In this document: positions 33,901 to 44,493 of the stretch, piece after piece | Position numbering within the stretch: the stretch's first letter is position 1 | Layout of the letters: each line of letters opens with the position of its first letter | Assembly: GCA_946902875.1 (NCBI GenBank) | Contig: OX336349.1 | Location: 8,765,891 to 8,829,890, forward strand | From: Nematopogon swammerdamellus | Taxonomy: Eukaryota > Arthropoda > Insecta > Lepidoptera > Adelidae | Length of the DNA stretch: 64,000 nucleotides | Direction: 5' to 3' | Notes under the pieces: generated by a model | The model's input: only the letters and a program-made list of their open reading frames with translations | What the model was told of the DNA's origin: nothing | Databases searched by the model: none | Made by a program: the position numbers and the translations under genes

Positions 33901-34185
33901 ACGGACAGACATCGGACCGTTTTTATAAAGGTCCCAGCCGGCGCCACCGGCTGCAAATATATGTAGGTACGTAATGTTATGAAAAGAGCGACACTGTCGA
34001 AGTCTACGCACAAAAATAAAATCAATGTGAACTTCCGGGGTTGGCGAAACTGATCATATGATCCGTTCCGTGTGGAAACGGATAACGCCAGATAGACCAC
34101 TCCGATCACGATATCAGTTTCCACTTCCGGCACTAAAAACATCAAATATTTTGGTCACCAAAATTCCGCGAATAGGATTTTAGGC

Positions 34186-34343
34186 AGGTACAACACAACA
34201 CGAACCATTAAAGTTTGCCGGTCTGAGCCATAGTGACGTCACATCGTCAGCGGCAAACCTGAGTGGGACGTGTTGTAATATAGGTGTTAAAAATTTTGCA
34301 TTTCTATCCCACGCGGTGTAAGGGGGCGTCCCTTACACCGCGT
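34186..34343. repeat. Nested inverted repeats with a perfect 14-bp hairpin
   Basis: ACGCGGTGTAAGGG (34311-34324), a 5-nt loop, then its exact complement (34330-34343). To the left, TTTGCCG and CGGCAAA flank a TGACGTCA palindrome, within an outer ACAACAC / GTGTTGT pair. Confidence 0.85.
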
Positions 34344-34732
34344 AGGCAGAAGTGAAGTGAGCGTTTTAATGACGGCACTCTGTTAGAAACCCCTACCCTT
34401 CCCCGCTCATTACCCCCAACCAAAGATTTAAATCGATAGATAGTGCAAAGAGCTAAGAGTTCGTCACCGATTAGTCATAACGGTGTGTGTGACTTCATAT
34501 GTACAAGTAATCAAGAATCGCATGAAAAGCTGCCCCGTGTTAAGGCCCTGTCAACCCGTATTCAACTGTATATTCCTTTTCAAGGCGCCGCTTTCGCTAG
34601 TTGGAGTAGGAAGCAACACAATCAATAAAAGCGAAAATTAAGTTTTTATGTTTTTATTCCAAAACTACGGATCGAAACAAAAAGCTAAAAGGCTATGGAT
34701 TTAGATAATATATTCAACAAATAAAATACATT

Positions 34733-35017
34733 CTTCATCTCTCCCCGTGTATGTCGTAAAAGGCGACTAAGGGATATGACTCCCTTCTTATATTACTAGG
34801 TGGTAGGGTTTAACCCGCCCGGGTTGGTACCACCGCACTGAATGAAAGGTCGGTCGAAACGGCTATGTAAATAGTTTGTGTTTTCCGTCCAGTTCAGTGT
34901 AGCCGGCACGACCGAAGGGAAGCACTGACGTGGCACCAAGTTCACCCGGTGTTATGGGCTGACATCACGGATGTTGTAGGTGATGTAGCCAACCGTGTCA
35001 GTTTCCATAAAAAAAAA
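34733..35017 (+). mobile_element. Chimeric SINE: Family Z head joined to SINE-A tail
   Basis: CATCTCTCCCCGTGTATGTC then GTAAAAGGCGACTAAGGG comes from Family Z; from GACTCCCTTCTTATATTACT on, it is SINE-A body and tail, ending in A12. The same junction occurs at 43.28 kb. Confidence 0.85.
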
Positions 35018-35199
35018 AAAACATTTTTTCCAAAACCTTGATTTGGTCACCTTGCCTAATGCCTTAAATACGATAACAACTAAATTCAGAGGCATGTTCA
35101 TGATTTTTTTCTATCGAGCGAAGTTAATCAAATCGTGTTTTAAAAAACCTACCGACCTGCGCTGATAGATGAAGTATTATATATATTAAAAGTGAATCT

Positions 35200-35561
35200 G
35201 TCAGGTGAGTAATAATGGTGGTAAAGAAAAGGAGAAGGAGAGTCAGACGCAGCCTCACGTCACCTTAACAAAACGTTATAGCTCTGTACTCGCGCATCGG
35301 CGCGTTCCGTCATAGTTAAACCACACAAGTTAGCCGTCTTCATACAAACGCGCCGATTTCGCACTCACACAAGCGCGCGCCTGCGCACGCTGTCTGTACA
35401 CAACCACTACATGCATTCTCACTGTCTCTCGCGCGTAGTCAGTGATGGTCGCCCCGCCCCCGTGCTCGGTGACGCACACCACGTGACGGCCGCTGCCTGC
35501 CGCCTGCCGCTTCCCGATAGAAAGTATTATTATTCGAATTTTATTTTATTGCACTAACATA
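35200..35561 (+). promoter_or_regulatory. CpG-rich probable promoter of the THAP exon
   Basis: GC- and CpG-rich block (GCGCATCGGCGCGTTCCGTC, CACAAGCGCGCGCCTGCGCA) in AT-rich surroundings, with a CACGTG E-box near 35481 and a GCCCCGCCCC box near 35453. It lies directly before the ATG at 35562. No TATA box is obvious. Confidence 0.5.
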
Positions 35562-35656
35562 ATGGCTCCGCGTTTCTGCAGTGTGTACGGCTGCATGAAT
35601 AGATCAGGCTCGAATCGCGAGTTAACATTATTCTCATTACCTGCTGCCATCGAAAG
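35562..35656 (+). CDS. First coding exon of a THAP-type zinc-finger protein
   Basis: ATG opens MAPRFCSVYGCMNRSG then SNRELTLFSLPAAIER, followed by the donor AG/gtaagt (35657), leaving phase 2. A start M-x-x-x-C-x4-C with N-R next and an F-x-x-(F/L)-P segment is the N-terminal half of a C2CH THAP domain, a DNA-binding zinc finger of transcription factors and P-element-type transposases. The second half (conserved W and C-x2-H) should be in the next exon, which was not found. Could be a host gene or a domesticated or dead transposon exon. Confidence 0.65.
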
Positions 35657-37130
35657 GTAAGTAAAATAAAAAATATTATTAAAGTATGTAGTTAAATTAT
35701 GTAAGTTATTAATACGAGTAGGTACTAAGCGAAGGAATTGACTTGAGACCTGGCTCGGTAACGTCAGAGCAAAGGACCTATTAGTATTTAATTATAGTAT
35801 TAATTAGTTATTAATAGGTAGGTATACTAGCTGCAAAAACCATTCGCGAACCCCGGCATCGGGCGCGGCCGCGCGGCGCACACGAAGGCCGCGCGGTGCG
35901 CGGGCCCGCGGTTGTCGACTTGTTCAGACTTGTTAGAGATACCACGCACAACGCAATTTCGCGCGGTTTTGTCTTCTATAAATGGCCACAGCTCCTACCG
36001 CGGACACTTTCATGACTGCTAGCGACCAACCAAGTTATTAAGTAATTCATTAAAATAACAAAAATAAAAATATAAGTTATTAAGTAATAATAAAACAAAA
36101 TCAATAAATACATTTTAAAATTATTTATTTGATATTTTTTTATTAAGATTAATAATTATATTAATCTATAATTCTAAATATATTTTCTATAATTTTTATA
36201 GTTATAAATTTTTTGCCCACTTATTAATTCTCTTCATCGTCCGCGACTACGAAATGGTTGTCCAAAGACGGACGTGAGTTAAAGTTGAATTTTGACATTG
36301 CATTAATTTTTGGGAGGTTAAAGTTAAAAAAAAAATTTACCTGACTGCGCGAAGCAAAAATGAAGGGTTATCTTTTTAGCAATTTATGTGTGTGTATGTT
36401 TGTTTTTACGTATGTTCCACCGTAGCGCCAGAACTAAGCATCCGATTATTGAGTGGGGTATCGTTGTCAAGGGCTCAAACATCAAAATAACATTGTTCAC
36501 TGTCTATCGAAAATACAGCTTTCGAAAATATACCTTAACGCCAGTATATAACTCATATATTCTGTTAGAGTAAAATTTTGGGAGCTGGCTCTTGGTCTAT
36601 AAATAAAAAATACATAAATGTACATAATAATTTTAAAGAATAACATTTCCACCATGATGGGCTCACTGCCTGTCAATTGTGTTAGTGTTGTGAGTTGTGA
36701 CATCCCTGGAGGCTCGGCGCAGCGTAGGTAGTTATTTTAAAAATGGCCTCCAGTTATCTTACTCGTCTTCTTTTACTATGGTTCCGTTCCGTTCCGTGGA
36801 ACGACTTCTCAACACGCGCGTGGCGCTGCGTCTGATGCAATAGCCTCATGCGGCCCTTTCATTGGTGACATTGTCCATAGTGCGCCATGTTAACCTATGC
36901 CCTATCTATCGATTTAAATCTTTGCCCCTTACCAACTGCCCCCTGACTGAACTCGACCTTTCGCACCTTAATTGAATTCGGAGGCTGCCCCGCCCACAAG
37001 TCTGCTACGTTTTCACGCATCTCAGCTTCAGTTGTAGAAAAAAATAAATTTAAACACATATTAACAATAAATTAAAATTCCACAAAAAGCTTGCAATAAA
37101 AAAAAACAGACCAACCTTTGCATTGTATTA
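35657..37130. other. Intron or intergenic DNA after the THAP exon
   Basis: A GC-rich block (35868-35930, GCGCGGCCGCGCGGCGCAC) and a CpG-rich one near 36800 lie in AT-rich DNA. A Helitron-type fragment (TACGTATGTTCCACCG) sits near 36410. A 23-bp segment at 36902-36924 is the exact reverse complement of 34421-34443. No second THAP exon recognised. Confidence 0.45.
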
Positions 37131-37330
37131 ATGGCTGAGTCGGGGGGGGGGGGGGGGGGGGGGGGGGGGCAAAGCCCATGCTCCGACCAGCTAATATCAC
37201 CTCCGAGAAGATAGGTGCCATACCGGCGACTTCTCTGGATTAATGGCTATACTGAACTAGAGAAGAACACAAACGAGGCTCCTATGCGGCCATCTTACAT
37301 CCAGTGCGGTGGTACCAACCTAGTCGGCTA
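37130..37330 (-). mobile_element. SINE-C copy with an expanded poly-G run
   Basis: Motifs GCTCCGACCAGCTAATATCA, GAGAAGATAGGTGCCATACC and CATCCAGTGCGGTGGTACCA identify the family. Where other copies have GAGGGGCC, this one has 28 consecutive G (37142-37169). Confidence 0.8.
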
Positions 37331-37599
37331 CAATTTAATGCCAATATAATGTGACAAATCTGCGCCAGGTTGTCGGCTATATAGCATAGCATCACGCCAT
37401 TTTTCATATGAGCTGAGAAGTGTCGCCGGAAGTGAACGCAGGCGGGATAAAATTCGATGATTTCCGATTGAAATCATTAAACCGAATTTACATCAGCGAA
37501 GCCGCGGGCACAGTTTTATCATAATTTAATACAGAATCCAAATGGCCAGAACAGAAATGGTCATGAGAACATCTTCTGCTTTTCTCACGCCTCAGACTA

Positions 37600-38026
37600 T
37601 ACACGGTGTTGTAACGGCCAGTACATTAATTTCGCCAGCGCAATCCTCATGTTTTCCCGAAAGAAAAAAAAAATAAAAGTTTTTTTTCTAAAGTGTTTAG
37701 TTTTCAAGATACATTTTTTTGAAATTTTAAACACCCACGCTGGCGCGGGAACACGGTCGGGTCGAAAAACTCACGCCGCGCCACCCCGCGCATCTCCTAT
37801 CTCCGGCGCACTCGTCCCTGCTCGCTCACTCACCGCGCGCCTTTCATTCCCTTGTTCGTGCAGAACATTAGATCTTTTTACACTAAACAAATCAATTCGT
37901 TTGTATGAAAACTGTAACTTTTTATTTAGAGGGAATTCAGAAAAAAAGTTATTTGACTTTTTTATTAATATTGATCCCAATAATAATTTCCTAAATTTAA
38001 TGTAGTATCCGTTACAACACCCTGTA
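37600..38026. mobile_element. Inverted-repeat element, Tc1/mariner-like ends, 427 bp
   Basis: Ends TACACGGTGTTGTAACGG and CCGTTACAACACCCTGTA pair with one mismatch, and TA is at both edges. A GC-rich middle (GCGGGAACACGGTCGGG) lies inside. The internal frames show no transposase, so it is non-autonomous. Confidence 0.75.
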
Positions 38027-38717
38027 GACTAGCGCCGAGATTGCGAAAGTATTTATCTTTCTTGTGGTCAGACTTTCGTCTGAACACGAATTGTAAGAAA
38101 GTCCTCTACATTGATTAAGGGCATTTCGCAAGACTAATTCAGGGCTCTCCTGAGTCAACGTCTGACCCGGGTAATCAAGATAAGGACACCTCCGTTATAT
38201 GCCACTTTACATTTGTTTAAAGTCCCACTTCCTACTAACATACAAACGATACTGTATACTAACAATTCCCATGTTATAAAATATATATTAAAATTTATAA
38301 AATGTAATGACGTAAGACTGTAATTAATTGTATATAAATATATGTATAATGTTTTAGTTATTTATTTTCATCTTCTTATTTACAACTAAGTATGTGTCTT
38401 CCAGAATTTGTGCATGCAAACTAGTAACTTCAAATGCTTCGTTCCTTTCAAAATTATTTTGTTTTATATATTATAAAAAGTAATCACAAATTTATACCGT
38501 GCAACTCCGTCACTGGATACTGGCAGTAATAAACGAATTTCCTATTCGTTTGGTTGCCACTATTTAAAAAAAGAAGAAGAAGAAGAAGACCTCTTGTCCT
38601 CGTGTGATCTTTTTGGCGGTAAAAGTTTTACGCACTTGCTTTTTAAGGGACAAGTTGCGGTGTAACGATTGTATGATAACTACAAGTACATTACCCGACA
38701 GTAAACTAGGAATGTTC

Positions 38718-38792
38718 GGTTGTAGAGCGCCGTCTCTGTCGCACGAACTCGGAAGTCTCCGTGCGAAACCGACGACGCTCTACAACCGGATT
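38718..38792. repeat. Short inverted repeat
   Basis: GGTTGTAGAGCGCCGTC and GACGACGCTCTACAACC flank 38 bp. One arm with its border (GACGGCGCTCTACAACCGGA) also occurs at 5858-5880, so it is a dispersed element. Confidence 0.7.
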
Positions 38793-39108
38793 GTCTCGCT
38801 CTAAATCCTAATGTTCATTACTTGCCGGGCACACTGTACCTATGATAGATGTTCTAATAAATAAAAAAAAATCCCCACTCCTACTGTACAATCCTCGGTT
38901 CTTCAAATTGTAGGCAGCCTTTCCCCAGCGGCATTAGTCCACCTCCAAGCCGGACTGGTACCTCTTCGGGGGTGAAATTGGCTGCGCCTGAGACTTCGAC
39001 CTCGGGCACAGCCACCCAGTTCGTAAGAAATAAAAAAATAAATAAAGCGACATTGTAAAACGGTGCGCTGGCTGACCGTCGTCGCTTATGTTGTATGACG
39101 GAGGTTAC

Positions 39109-39347
39109 ACGCTAGGTTTGGCATCAGTTCAGTCCATCAGTCTGGTTAAACCATGGTCCAGACAGACCGTCTAAAATTGATGGACGGATGGATTGGACTT
39201 TGGACTGATGGACCAGACTGATGGATTTTAAAATATTTTGATACTAGACTGATGGCAGACTGATAGTGCGAATGCATTTTACGTCTGGCGTCAATCTGGT
39301 CGTGTCGTGACTAAGGTCACGGACTGAACTGATGCCAAACCTAGCGT
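39109..39347. mobile_element. Inverted-repeat element, 239 bp
   Basis: Termini ACGCTAGGTTTGGCATCAG and its complement with GTTCAGTCC / GGACTGAAC inside, about 27 bp each. The middle is a cluster of GGACTGATGGAC-like repeats. No coding capacity. Confidence 0.85.
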
Positions 39348-39364
39348 ATATAAGTCCAGAACTA

Positions 39365-39885
39365 CATACATGCATGCATACCACACGCTGTATCCCGAAA
39401 ATCGGGATAAGCAGAGTAATCGGTGTTGTACTGCAAGGACCTCGTTTGTCAGCCTCGGTAGCTCAGTGGTGCGGTCGGTCGACTGTCGGTCGGATCATAA
39501 GCACACCTGGGCGCGGTCAGTGGATGGATGGGTGACTGCTCGATCGACCGTTGGGGGCTAACCGTGCTTCGGATTCCACGCCCCTGGACGGATTCCAGGA
39601 CCCGTCCCCTCTTACCTTACTTGGTGGTAGGGTTTATCCCGCCCGGGTTGGTACCACGGATAGGTATGTAAATATTTCGTGTTTTCTGTCCATATCAGTG
39701 TAGCTGGCACGAACGAAGGGAAGCACTGACATGGCACCTAGTTCACCAAGATGTAATGGACTGACATCACGGATGCAGTAAGTGATGTAGCCAAACGTGT
39801 TAGTTTCCATAAAAAAAGGACTCTGGTAAACTACAGCACAGAACCGACCACTACGTTTAGCGAAGTATTCGGACAAGATAACTTA
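39365..39885 (-). mobile_element. Family Z 3' portion split by SINE-A
   Basis: Minus-strand Family Z tail at 39365-39443 (TGTATCCCGAAAATCGGGAT) resumes at 39822 (GGTAAACTACAGCACAG, ACGTTTAGCGAAGTATTCG). The break is a SINE-A insertion with AAGGAC at both borders. Confidence 0.8.
39449..39818 (+). mobile_element. SINE-A, full length, nested
   Basis: GTCAGCCTCGGTAGCTCAG, then a longer GGTCGGTCGACTGTCGGTCG stem than other copies, GGATGGATGGGTGACTG, GGGGGCTAACCGTG, body, and TTTCCATA7. Sits inside Family Z. Confidence 0.88.
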
Positions 39886-40158
39886 TCGAAATAAAGAAAA
39901 ATCGGGCAAAAGGGGACACAGGCTTGATAACCTATAATTGAGCGATGAAGTCGACTGTTAAGGGGTTGCCTAATTACACCCCCCAAATGTACACGAATGT
40001 TTTGTTTTAATTGATTTTATTTTAATTTATTTAACGTTTTAAGGAGAATATATTCTAGTAGGTTTGCACGTTTTAGTTTTTTTCCGAATTATGCAATTTT
40101 ACCTATACTATTTTTTAACGCTATTAATTATTAGGAAGAAATGCCTAAAATAAAAAAA

Positions 40159-40915
40159 AGTGGTCAAGTGAACCATGTTCACGTGCCGAGGGTCCCGTAC
40201 TTTCATCTAATTATATTTTCTACCAGGGTGCGGTCAGGCTTTGGATGGGTAGCCGTACGACCGTGATTCGGCTGGCTGTGGTTCGGATTCCACTTGAAAC
40301 TGTAGTTTAATTTTTTTTTTATGGAAACTGACACGCTTGGCTACATCACCTACAACATCCGTGATGTCAGCCCATAACACCGGGTGAACTTGGTGCCACG
40401 TCAGTGCTTCCCTTCGGTCGTGCCGGCTACACTGAACTGGACGGAAAACACAAACTATTTACATAGCCGTTTCGACCGACCTTTCATTCAGTCCATCTCT
40501 TTATGTACATATTTAGCTGGTAGGGATCAACCCGTTTGGGTTGGTACACCAGCACTGAACGAATGTCGGTCGAAGAAAACTGCTATAAAAATTATACATG
40601 TTTTCCATCCAGTTCAATGTAGCCGGCACGACCAAAGGAAAGACTGACATGGCACCTCTCTGACACTGACTGACTAACAATTACTCGAGCATACGCTTTA
40701 CATGATAATAGCCAAGAACATATAATAGCATCAAGTCGAAGTTTATTTGCATGTTTGTACAGTCATCACGTAAACTACTAAACCAATTTTAATGCAGTTT
40801 CACAAAAATGTGGAATATGCCACTTTGTTTAATAAAAAAGTCCTTCTGCGAGACAGGAACTGTTGAGTGCAGGAGACTCGTTTATTGCACTGTATGATTT
40901 TATGTTTTAATAAAT
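40159..40915 (+). mobile_element. SINE-B copy with nested SINE-A
   Basis: Head AAGTGGTCAAGTGAACCATG and GTCCCGTAC, then a 5S-like GTGCGGTCAGGCTTTGGATG, GGTTCGGATTCCACTTGAAA, and after the nested copy TTTATGTACATATTTAGCTG, GTAGCCGGCACGACCAAAGG, CATGCAAATAAAC-like tail (TTTGCATGTTTGTACAG) and a TTTATTGCACTG end. Confidence 0.75.
40312..40493 (-). mobile_element. SINE-A, 5'-truncated, nested in SINE-B
   Basis: T10 then ATGGAAACTGACACGCTTGG and CATCCGTGATGTCAGCCC, ending CGACCGACCTTTCATTCAGT. Minus orientation. SINE-B resumes immediately after it. Confidence 0.85.
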
Positions 40916-41045
40916 ATTTCCATTTCATTTATTTCCATTTCATTTCATCCATATCTCCTACTTCCATCTTAATTATAAATAAATAGAGCGAATTTTCTAA
41001 GGGCGACCGGTGGCGTGGCGGCCGTGTAACGTATGTCGATTTATT

Positions 41046-41565
41046 TAAATTTTTTGTTTTTATTGAAAGCGCAACATGTGGCGCCGTGCTACCCATAGAG
41101 TGTCTAACGACGCCCGTGATTTGACATGGGATGGCTCTGCCAAATACCAGCTTGCGCCTCTGGACTTGTGTCGAGCCGTGCGACTAGTGGGCGACCTCGA
41201 CTCGAAGTGTCCCGCGATCTAGAACCACTGCAACTCCGTGGGGATGTCGGCTCTCTAAGTGTGTTCTATCGCGAATTCCTGGGGGAGTACTCGGAGGAGC
41301 TGTTTAACGCGATCCCATCGTTCACTTTTCACCTCCGCACCACGCGCACTGGGCGGGCAGGGATTGCATTATATCGGATGCGTGCCAATCGGTTCTCCTC
41401 ATCTTTCCTCTAAAGAAACGGTAGTCTCTGGAACGCTCTCCCTGCCCATATATTTCCCCTTTATGCTGTACTTGTACAGTCTCAGATTCTCCAAGGTCGT
41501 AAATAGGCGCCTGTAAGGCCGGCATGGCATTCGCAACCCTCGTATACGACCGAATGTCCAGGGCG
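41046..41565. mobile_element. LINE insertion with 5' inversion (twin priming)
   Basis: 41046-41117 is the antisense 3' UTR (T-run, GCGCAACATGTGGCGCCGTG, GTGTCTAACGACGCCC). 41126-41565 is the sense-strand coding segment of the same family (GGGATGGCTCTGCCAAATAC through CGACCGAATGTCCAGGGCG), with frames broken. The coding piece ends exactly where the 3' piece begins in the intact element. Confidence 0.85.
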
Positions 41566-41574
41566 TATATATGA

Positions 41575-42410
41575 ATGTCCTTATAACTCGAGAACCACTT
41601 TATCGATTTACATATTTATGGTTTCCATTCTGGTATATAAATCTTTCTTTTTTTCCGCCCAGTTCAGTGTAGCCGGCACAACCAAAGCATATTTTTTATG
41701 TCGTACCTAGGTCACATGTAAATGACTTCGTTTGGTAGATAATCCTTATAAATAAAGCGAAATTTCTACGGGCGACCGACCGTGTAAGGTACGAATATAT
41801 AATATATGAAATATTCTAATAACTCGAGAACCACTTTATAGATTTACATACGGTTTTCACTGTTACATTTCGTTAATTCTCAGGATCAATCACAACGATA
41901 CGTTGAGGAGGCTTGAGCTGTGACGTCACGCGAAAAATTGAAATTTTGGCTGTTCAGACATTTAACTTTATCTCAAAATTTAGTAGCACAACTAGGTACA
42001 TAAGAGTACCTATATAGTTTATTACAAAAGTGCAGTCTATTGTCAAATTTTAAACGAAATATTTGTTAAAGTAAACTTATTGATTATAGCAAAGTTATAT
42101 ATTTTTTAAATTGCCTTAACAATACCTATAGAATGACGAGATATTTGATTTATTAAAAAAATAAAAAAAATATTTTTGGTTTACATTTTGGGGTACCCTG
42201 TACTTTTCACAGGACTATTAGACAAACTTATCTATAATGTATCTAGCGGCAAAAATTATACGTAATTTGGCGTCAGTTTCATCGAAATCGGTTCAGTAGG
42301 TCCGGAGATATCTGCGTGTGACCGACAGACAGACAGACAGACAGACACCAGAGCGATCCCATAAGGGTCCCTTTTTTCGCATTTTGCGACGGGACCCTAA
42401 AAATTTGGGA
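41575..42410 (-). mobile_element. Repeat W copy (minus)
   Basis: Minus-strand sense: starts TTTTTAGGGTCCCGTCGCAA (complement of 42409), passes (GTCTGTCTGTCTG)n, GGTACCCCAAAATGTAAACC and TTAAATGTCTGAACAGCC, and ends TAGAAATTTCGCTTTATTTA near 41750. A second partial end and a SINE-A scrap (CAGTTCAGTGTAGCCGGCAC) lie at 41580-41690. Confidence 0.7.
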
Positions 42411-42483
42411 GGTCTATATCTTTTATGTAAGTAAAGCAAAAAATCTATAAAAAACGTACTGAAGCATAGTTGTTAAATTAATT

Positions 42484-42605
42484 TTTATATAACAGCTCAT
42501 TCAGATACTTCGACTTTTGTTGTCGTCATCAGTGAAAATATACAATATTAAGTATGGTTTTGATATTTAAATATCAACACCATAATATTAATATATAAAA
42601 ATTCA
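42484..42605 (-). mobile_element. Penelope-like 3' tail fragment
   Basis: Minus strand: TTTTCACTGATGACGACAAC, AAAAGTCGAAGTATCTGAAT; related to the tail at 57.9 kb. Followed on the plus side by AATATTAATATATAAAAATT in the same orientation as the 23.9-kb copy, so it is rearranged. Confidence 0.6.
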
Positions 42606-42756
42606 TTTAGTTAGACCTTTAATATGAAACTTTCTGAAGAATATTCTTCAATTTTACTGAGAAAACAGGCACGCACCATTGTGTAAGTAATTGGTCACTT
42701 CATTATCAATCATCAATATCCATGCAATGGATTCAAGTGGACGGAGGGTAAATTAA

Positions 42757-43112
42757 TATGTAAGGGATGGTCATGGAGTAAGTTGCTTTGTTTTTTGAGA
42801 TATTGCGTTTGTAGAATCTGTGTATGATAGTAAAACTAAATTTACGATTTTTAGAAATCATTTCTGTATCTATGTATGTTCCACCATAACTCTTAAACCA
42901 ATCATCTGAATTCGATGAAACTTCGTACAAGCACATTTACCTACACGGGCCACAGGATAGGAAATAAAATTCATTTCCGGTTACGCTAAGATGTGGCTCC
43001 CATACAAACCGAATTGTTTCGCTCTCCGAAATAAAGGTGCGGTAGCGGGCTTATGTACTCTCTTCTTTTTAAATACGAATTTCACGCGAGCGTAGCCGCG
43101 GGCAAAAGCTAG
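42757..43112 (+). mobile_element. Compact Helitron-like non-autonomous element, 356 bp
   Basis: 5' GTAAGGGATGGTCATGGAGT (lacking the first TC-T), ATGTATGTTCCACCATAACT, CATCTGAATTCGATGAAACT, GTTACGCTAAGATGTGGCTC, 3' hairpin CGCGagcgtagcCGCG and GGCAAAAGCTAG before T. The most complete copy of the family in the window. Confidence 0.8.
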
Positions 43113-43199
43113 TCATCTAATAAATTTGGTTTGTGCCAGAAAACGTCAATTAAAACCCATGTGCATTGATTGAGTAGTTGTACCGTTCTACCGTTTATT

Positions 43200-43510
43200 G
43201 TACCGTGTGGGGCCGGTACTTTAAAAGAATAGCCCCACTGCATCTCTTCCCGTGTATGTCGTAAAAGGCGACTAAGGGATATGACTCCCTTCTTATATTA
43301 CTAGGTGGTAGGGTTTAACCCGCCCGGGTTGGTACCACCGCACTGAATGAAAGGTCGGTCGAAACGGCTATGTAAATAGTTTGTGTTTTCCGTCCAGTTC
43401 AGTGTAGCCGGCACGACCGAAGGGAAGCGCTGACGTGGCACCAAGTTCATCCGGTGGTATGGGCTGACATCACGGATGTTGTAGGTGATGTAGCCACCCG
43501 TGTCAGTTTC

Positions 43511-43557
<47 letters not shown>
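43200..43557 (+). mobile_element. Chimeric SINE: Family Z head plus SINE-A tail, A44 end
   Basis: TACCGTGTGGGGCCGGTAC through GTCGTAAAAGGCGACTAAGG (Family Z), then GACTCCCTTCTTATATTACT and SINE-A body. It ends in an uninterrupted run of 44 A (43514-43557), a sign of recent insertion. Confidence 0.9.
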
Positions 43558-43560
<3 letters not shown>

Positions 43561-43624
43561 CTCGGCTTGTAGGCGAACATAATGAACGAAGCGAGGTCGA
43601 AGGCCTAAAAGAATGTGGTACGAT

Positions 43625-43690
43625 ATGATTGACTGATACGGAACCCTCGGCGCGTGAGTTTAACTCGCACTTGATGGATTTTTTACTTTT
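43625..43690 (-). mobile_element. Repeat family R head fragment
   Basis: Minus strand: ATCAAGTGCGAGTTAAACTC, GCGCCGAGGGTTCCGTATC. Only the head remains. Confidence 0.6.
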
Positions 43691-44050
43691 CATAAAACTC
43701 TAGCTCATCCGTAACTCTACTCGCGAAGCTTTTGTAATTATGCCCTTAAAGGAAAAACTTTGGCCAACATAAAAAAATATTTCTTTTATTTTTAATTGTT
43801 CTACTTGGGTGAACTGTTTGCATAAATTTAAATAAAATATGACCTCATCAATTAACTTCACGAAGAAAATGTGTTCATAAGAAATATTATTTACTAGGTA
43901 GATTTAAATGTATTGTTTTTTATTTTCATGTTTGCGTACGTTATGTAGAATAGAATCAGAAAAATATTTTAGTAAGGATAATTTATTTTAAAAGTACATT
44001 CAATTATGTAGATGTTAATGATGATAAAATAAATAAATAATATATAATCC

Positions 44051-44493
44051 TGTAACATTGATGCGTGCAGCCGCCACACGCGCGTGCCACCGCGCGCCGG
44101 TAGATGGCGCTGCTAGTACATTCTGCGTGATTCCTACATCGCGCTAACCAAATGTTCAACCACTCACATAAAAAGGAGTGCTAGCAACCATTGAGATATA
44201 CACTTTCAGTGTACTATATAGTTTGTCATATGTAGTTAGCCGGTCTCCAATAATTAGGTTGCTAGGGCAAGTATCCAGGACTGCATCTCATGGTCGGTCC
44301 CTGGAAATTGCTCGACGCACCTATTTAGGAGAACAACGAGTACGAAGGCCTGAATCGCCACGGTGGTCGCCCTTCGGACAGTTTACATTACTTACATTAC
44401 GTAAAAGTACATGTTACGGAACTTACGGAATATACGAGTCTGTTACATCAAGCCGTTTATTTTCACCCCGCCATCGAGTCCGCCTTGCTACAA
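44051..44493 (+). mobile_element. Left LTR of a Ty3/gypsy-type element
   Basis: 443 bp beginning TGTAACATTGATGCG and ending CTTGCTACA (TG...CA). Flanked on the left by ATCC. Differs from the right LTR by small indels and a few substitutions. The following TCTGGCGACC is a plausible primer-binding region. Confidence 0.92.

Noticed and set aside
36237..36320. Minus-strand C-terminal exon ending ...NHFVVADDEEN and a stop
   Set aside because: Plausible-looking end, but no acceptor between the upstream in-frame stop and the frame, and no family recognised.
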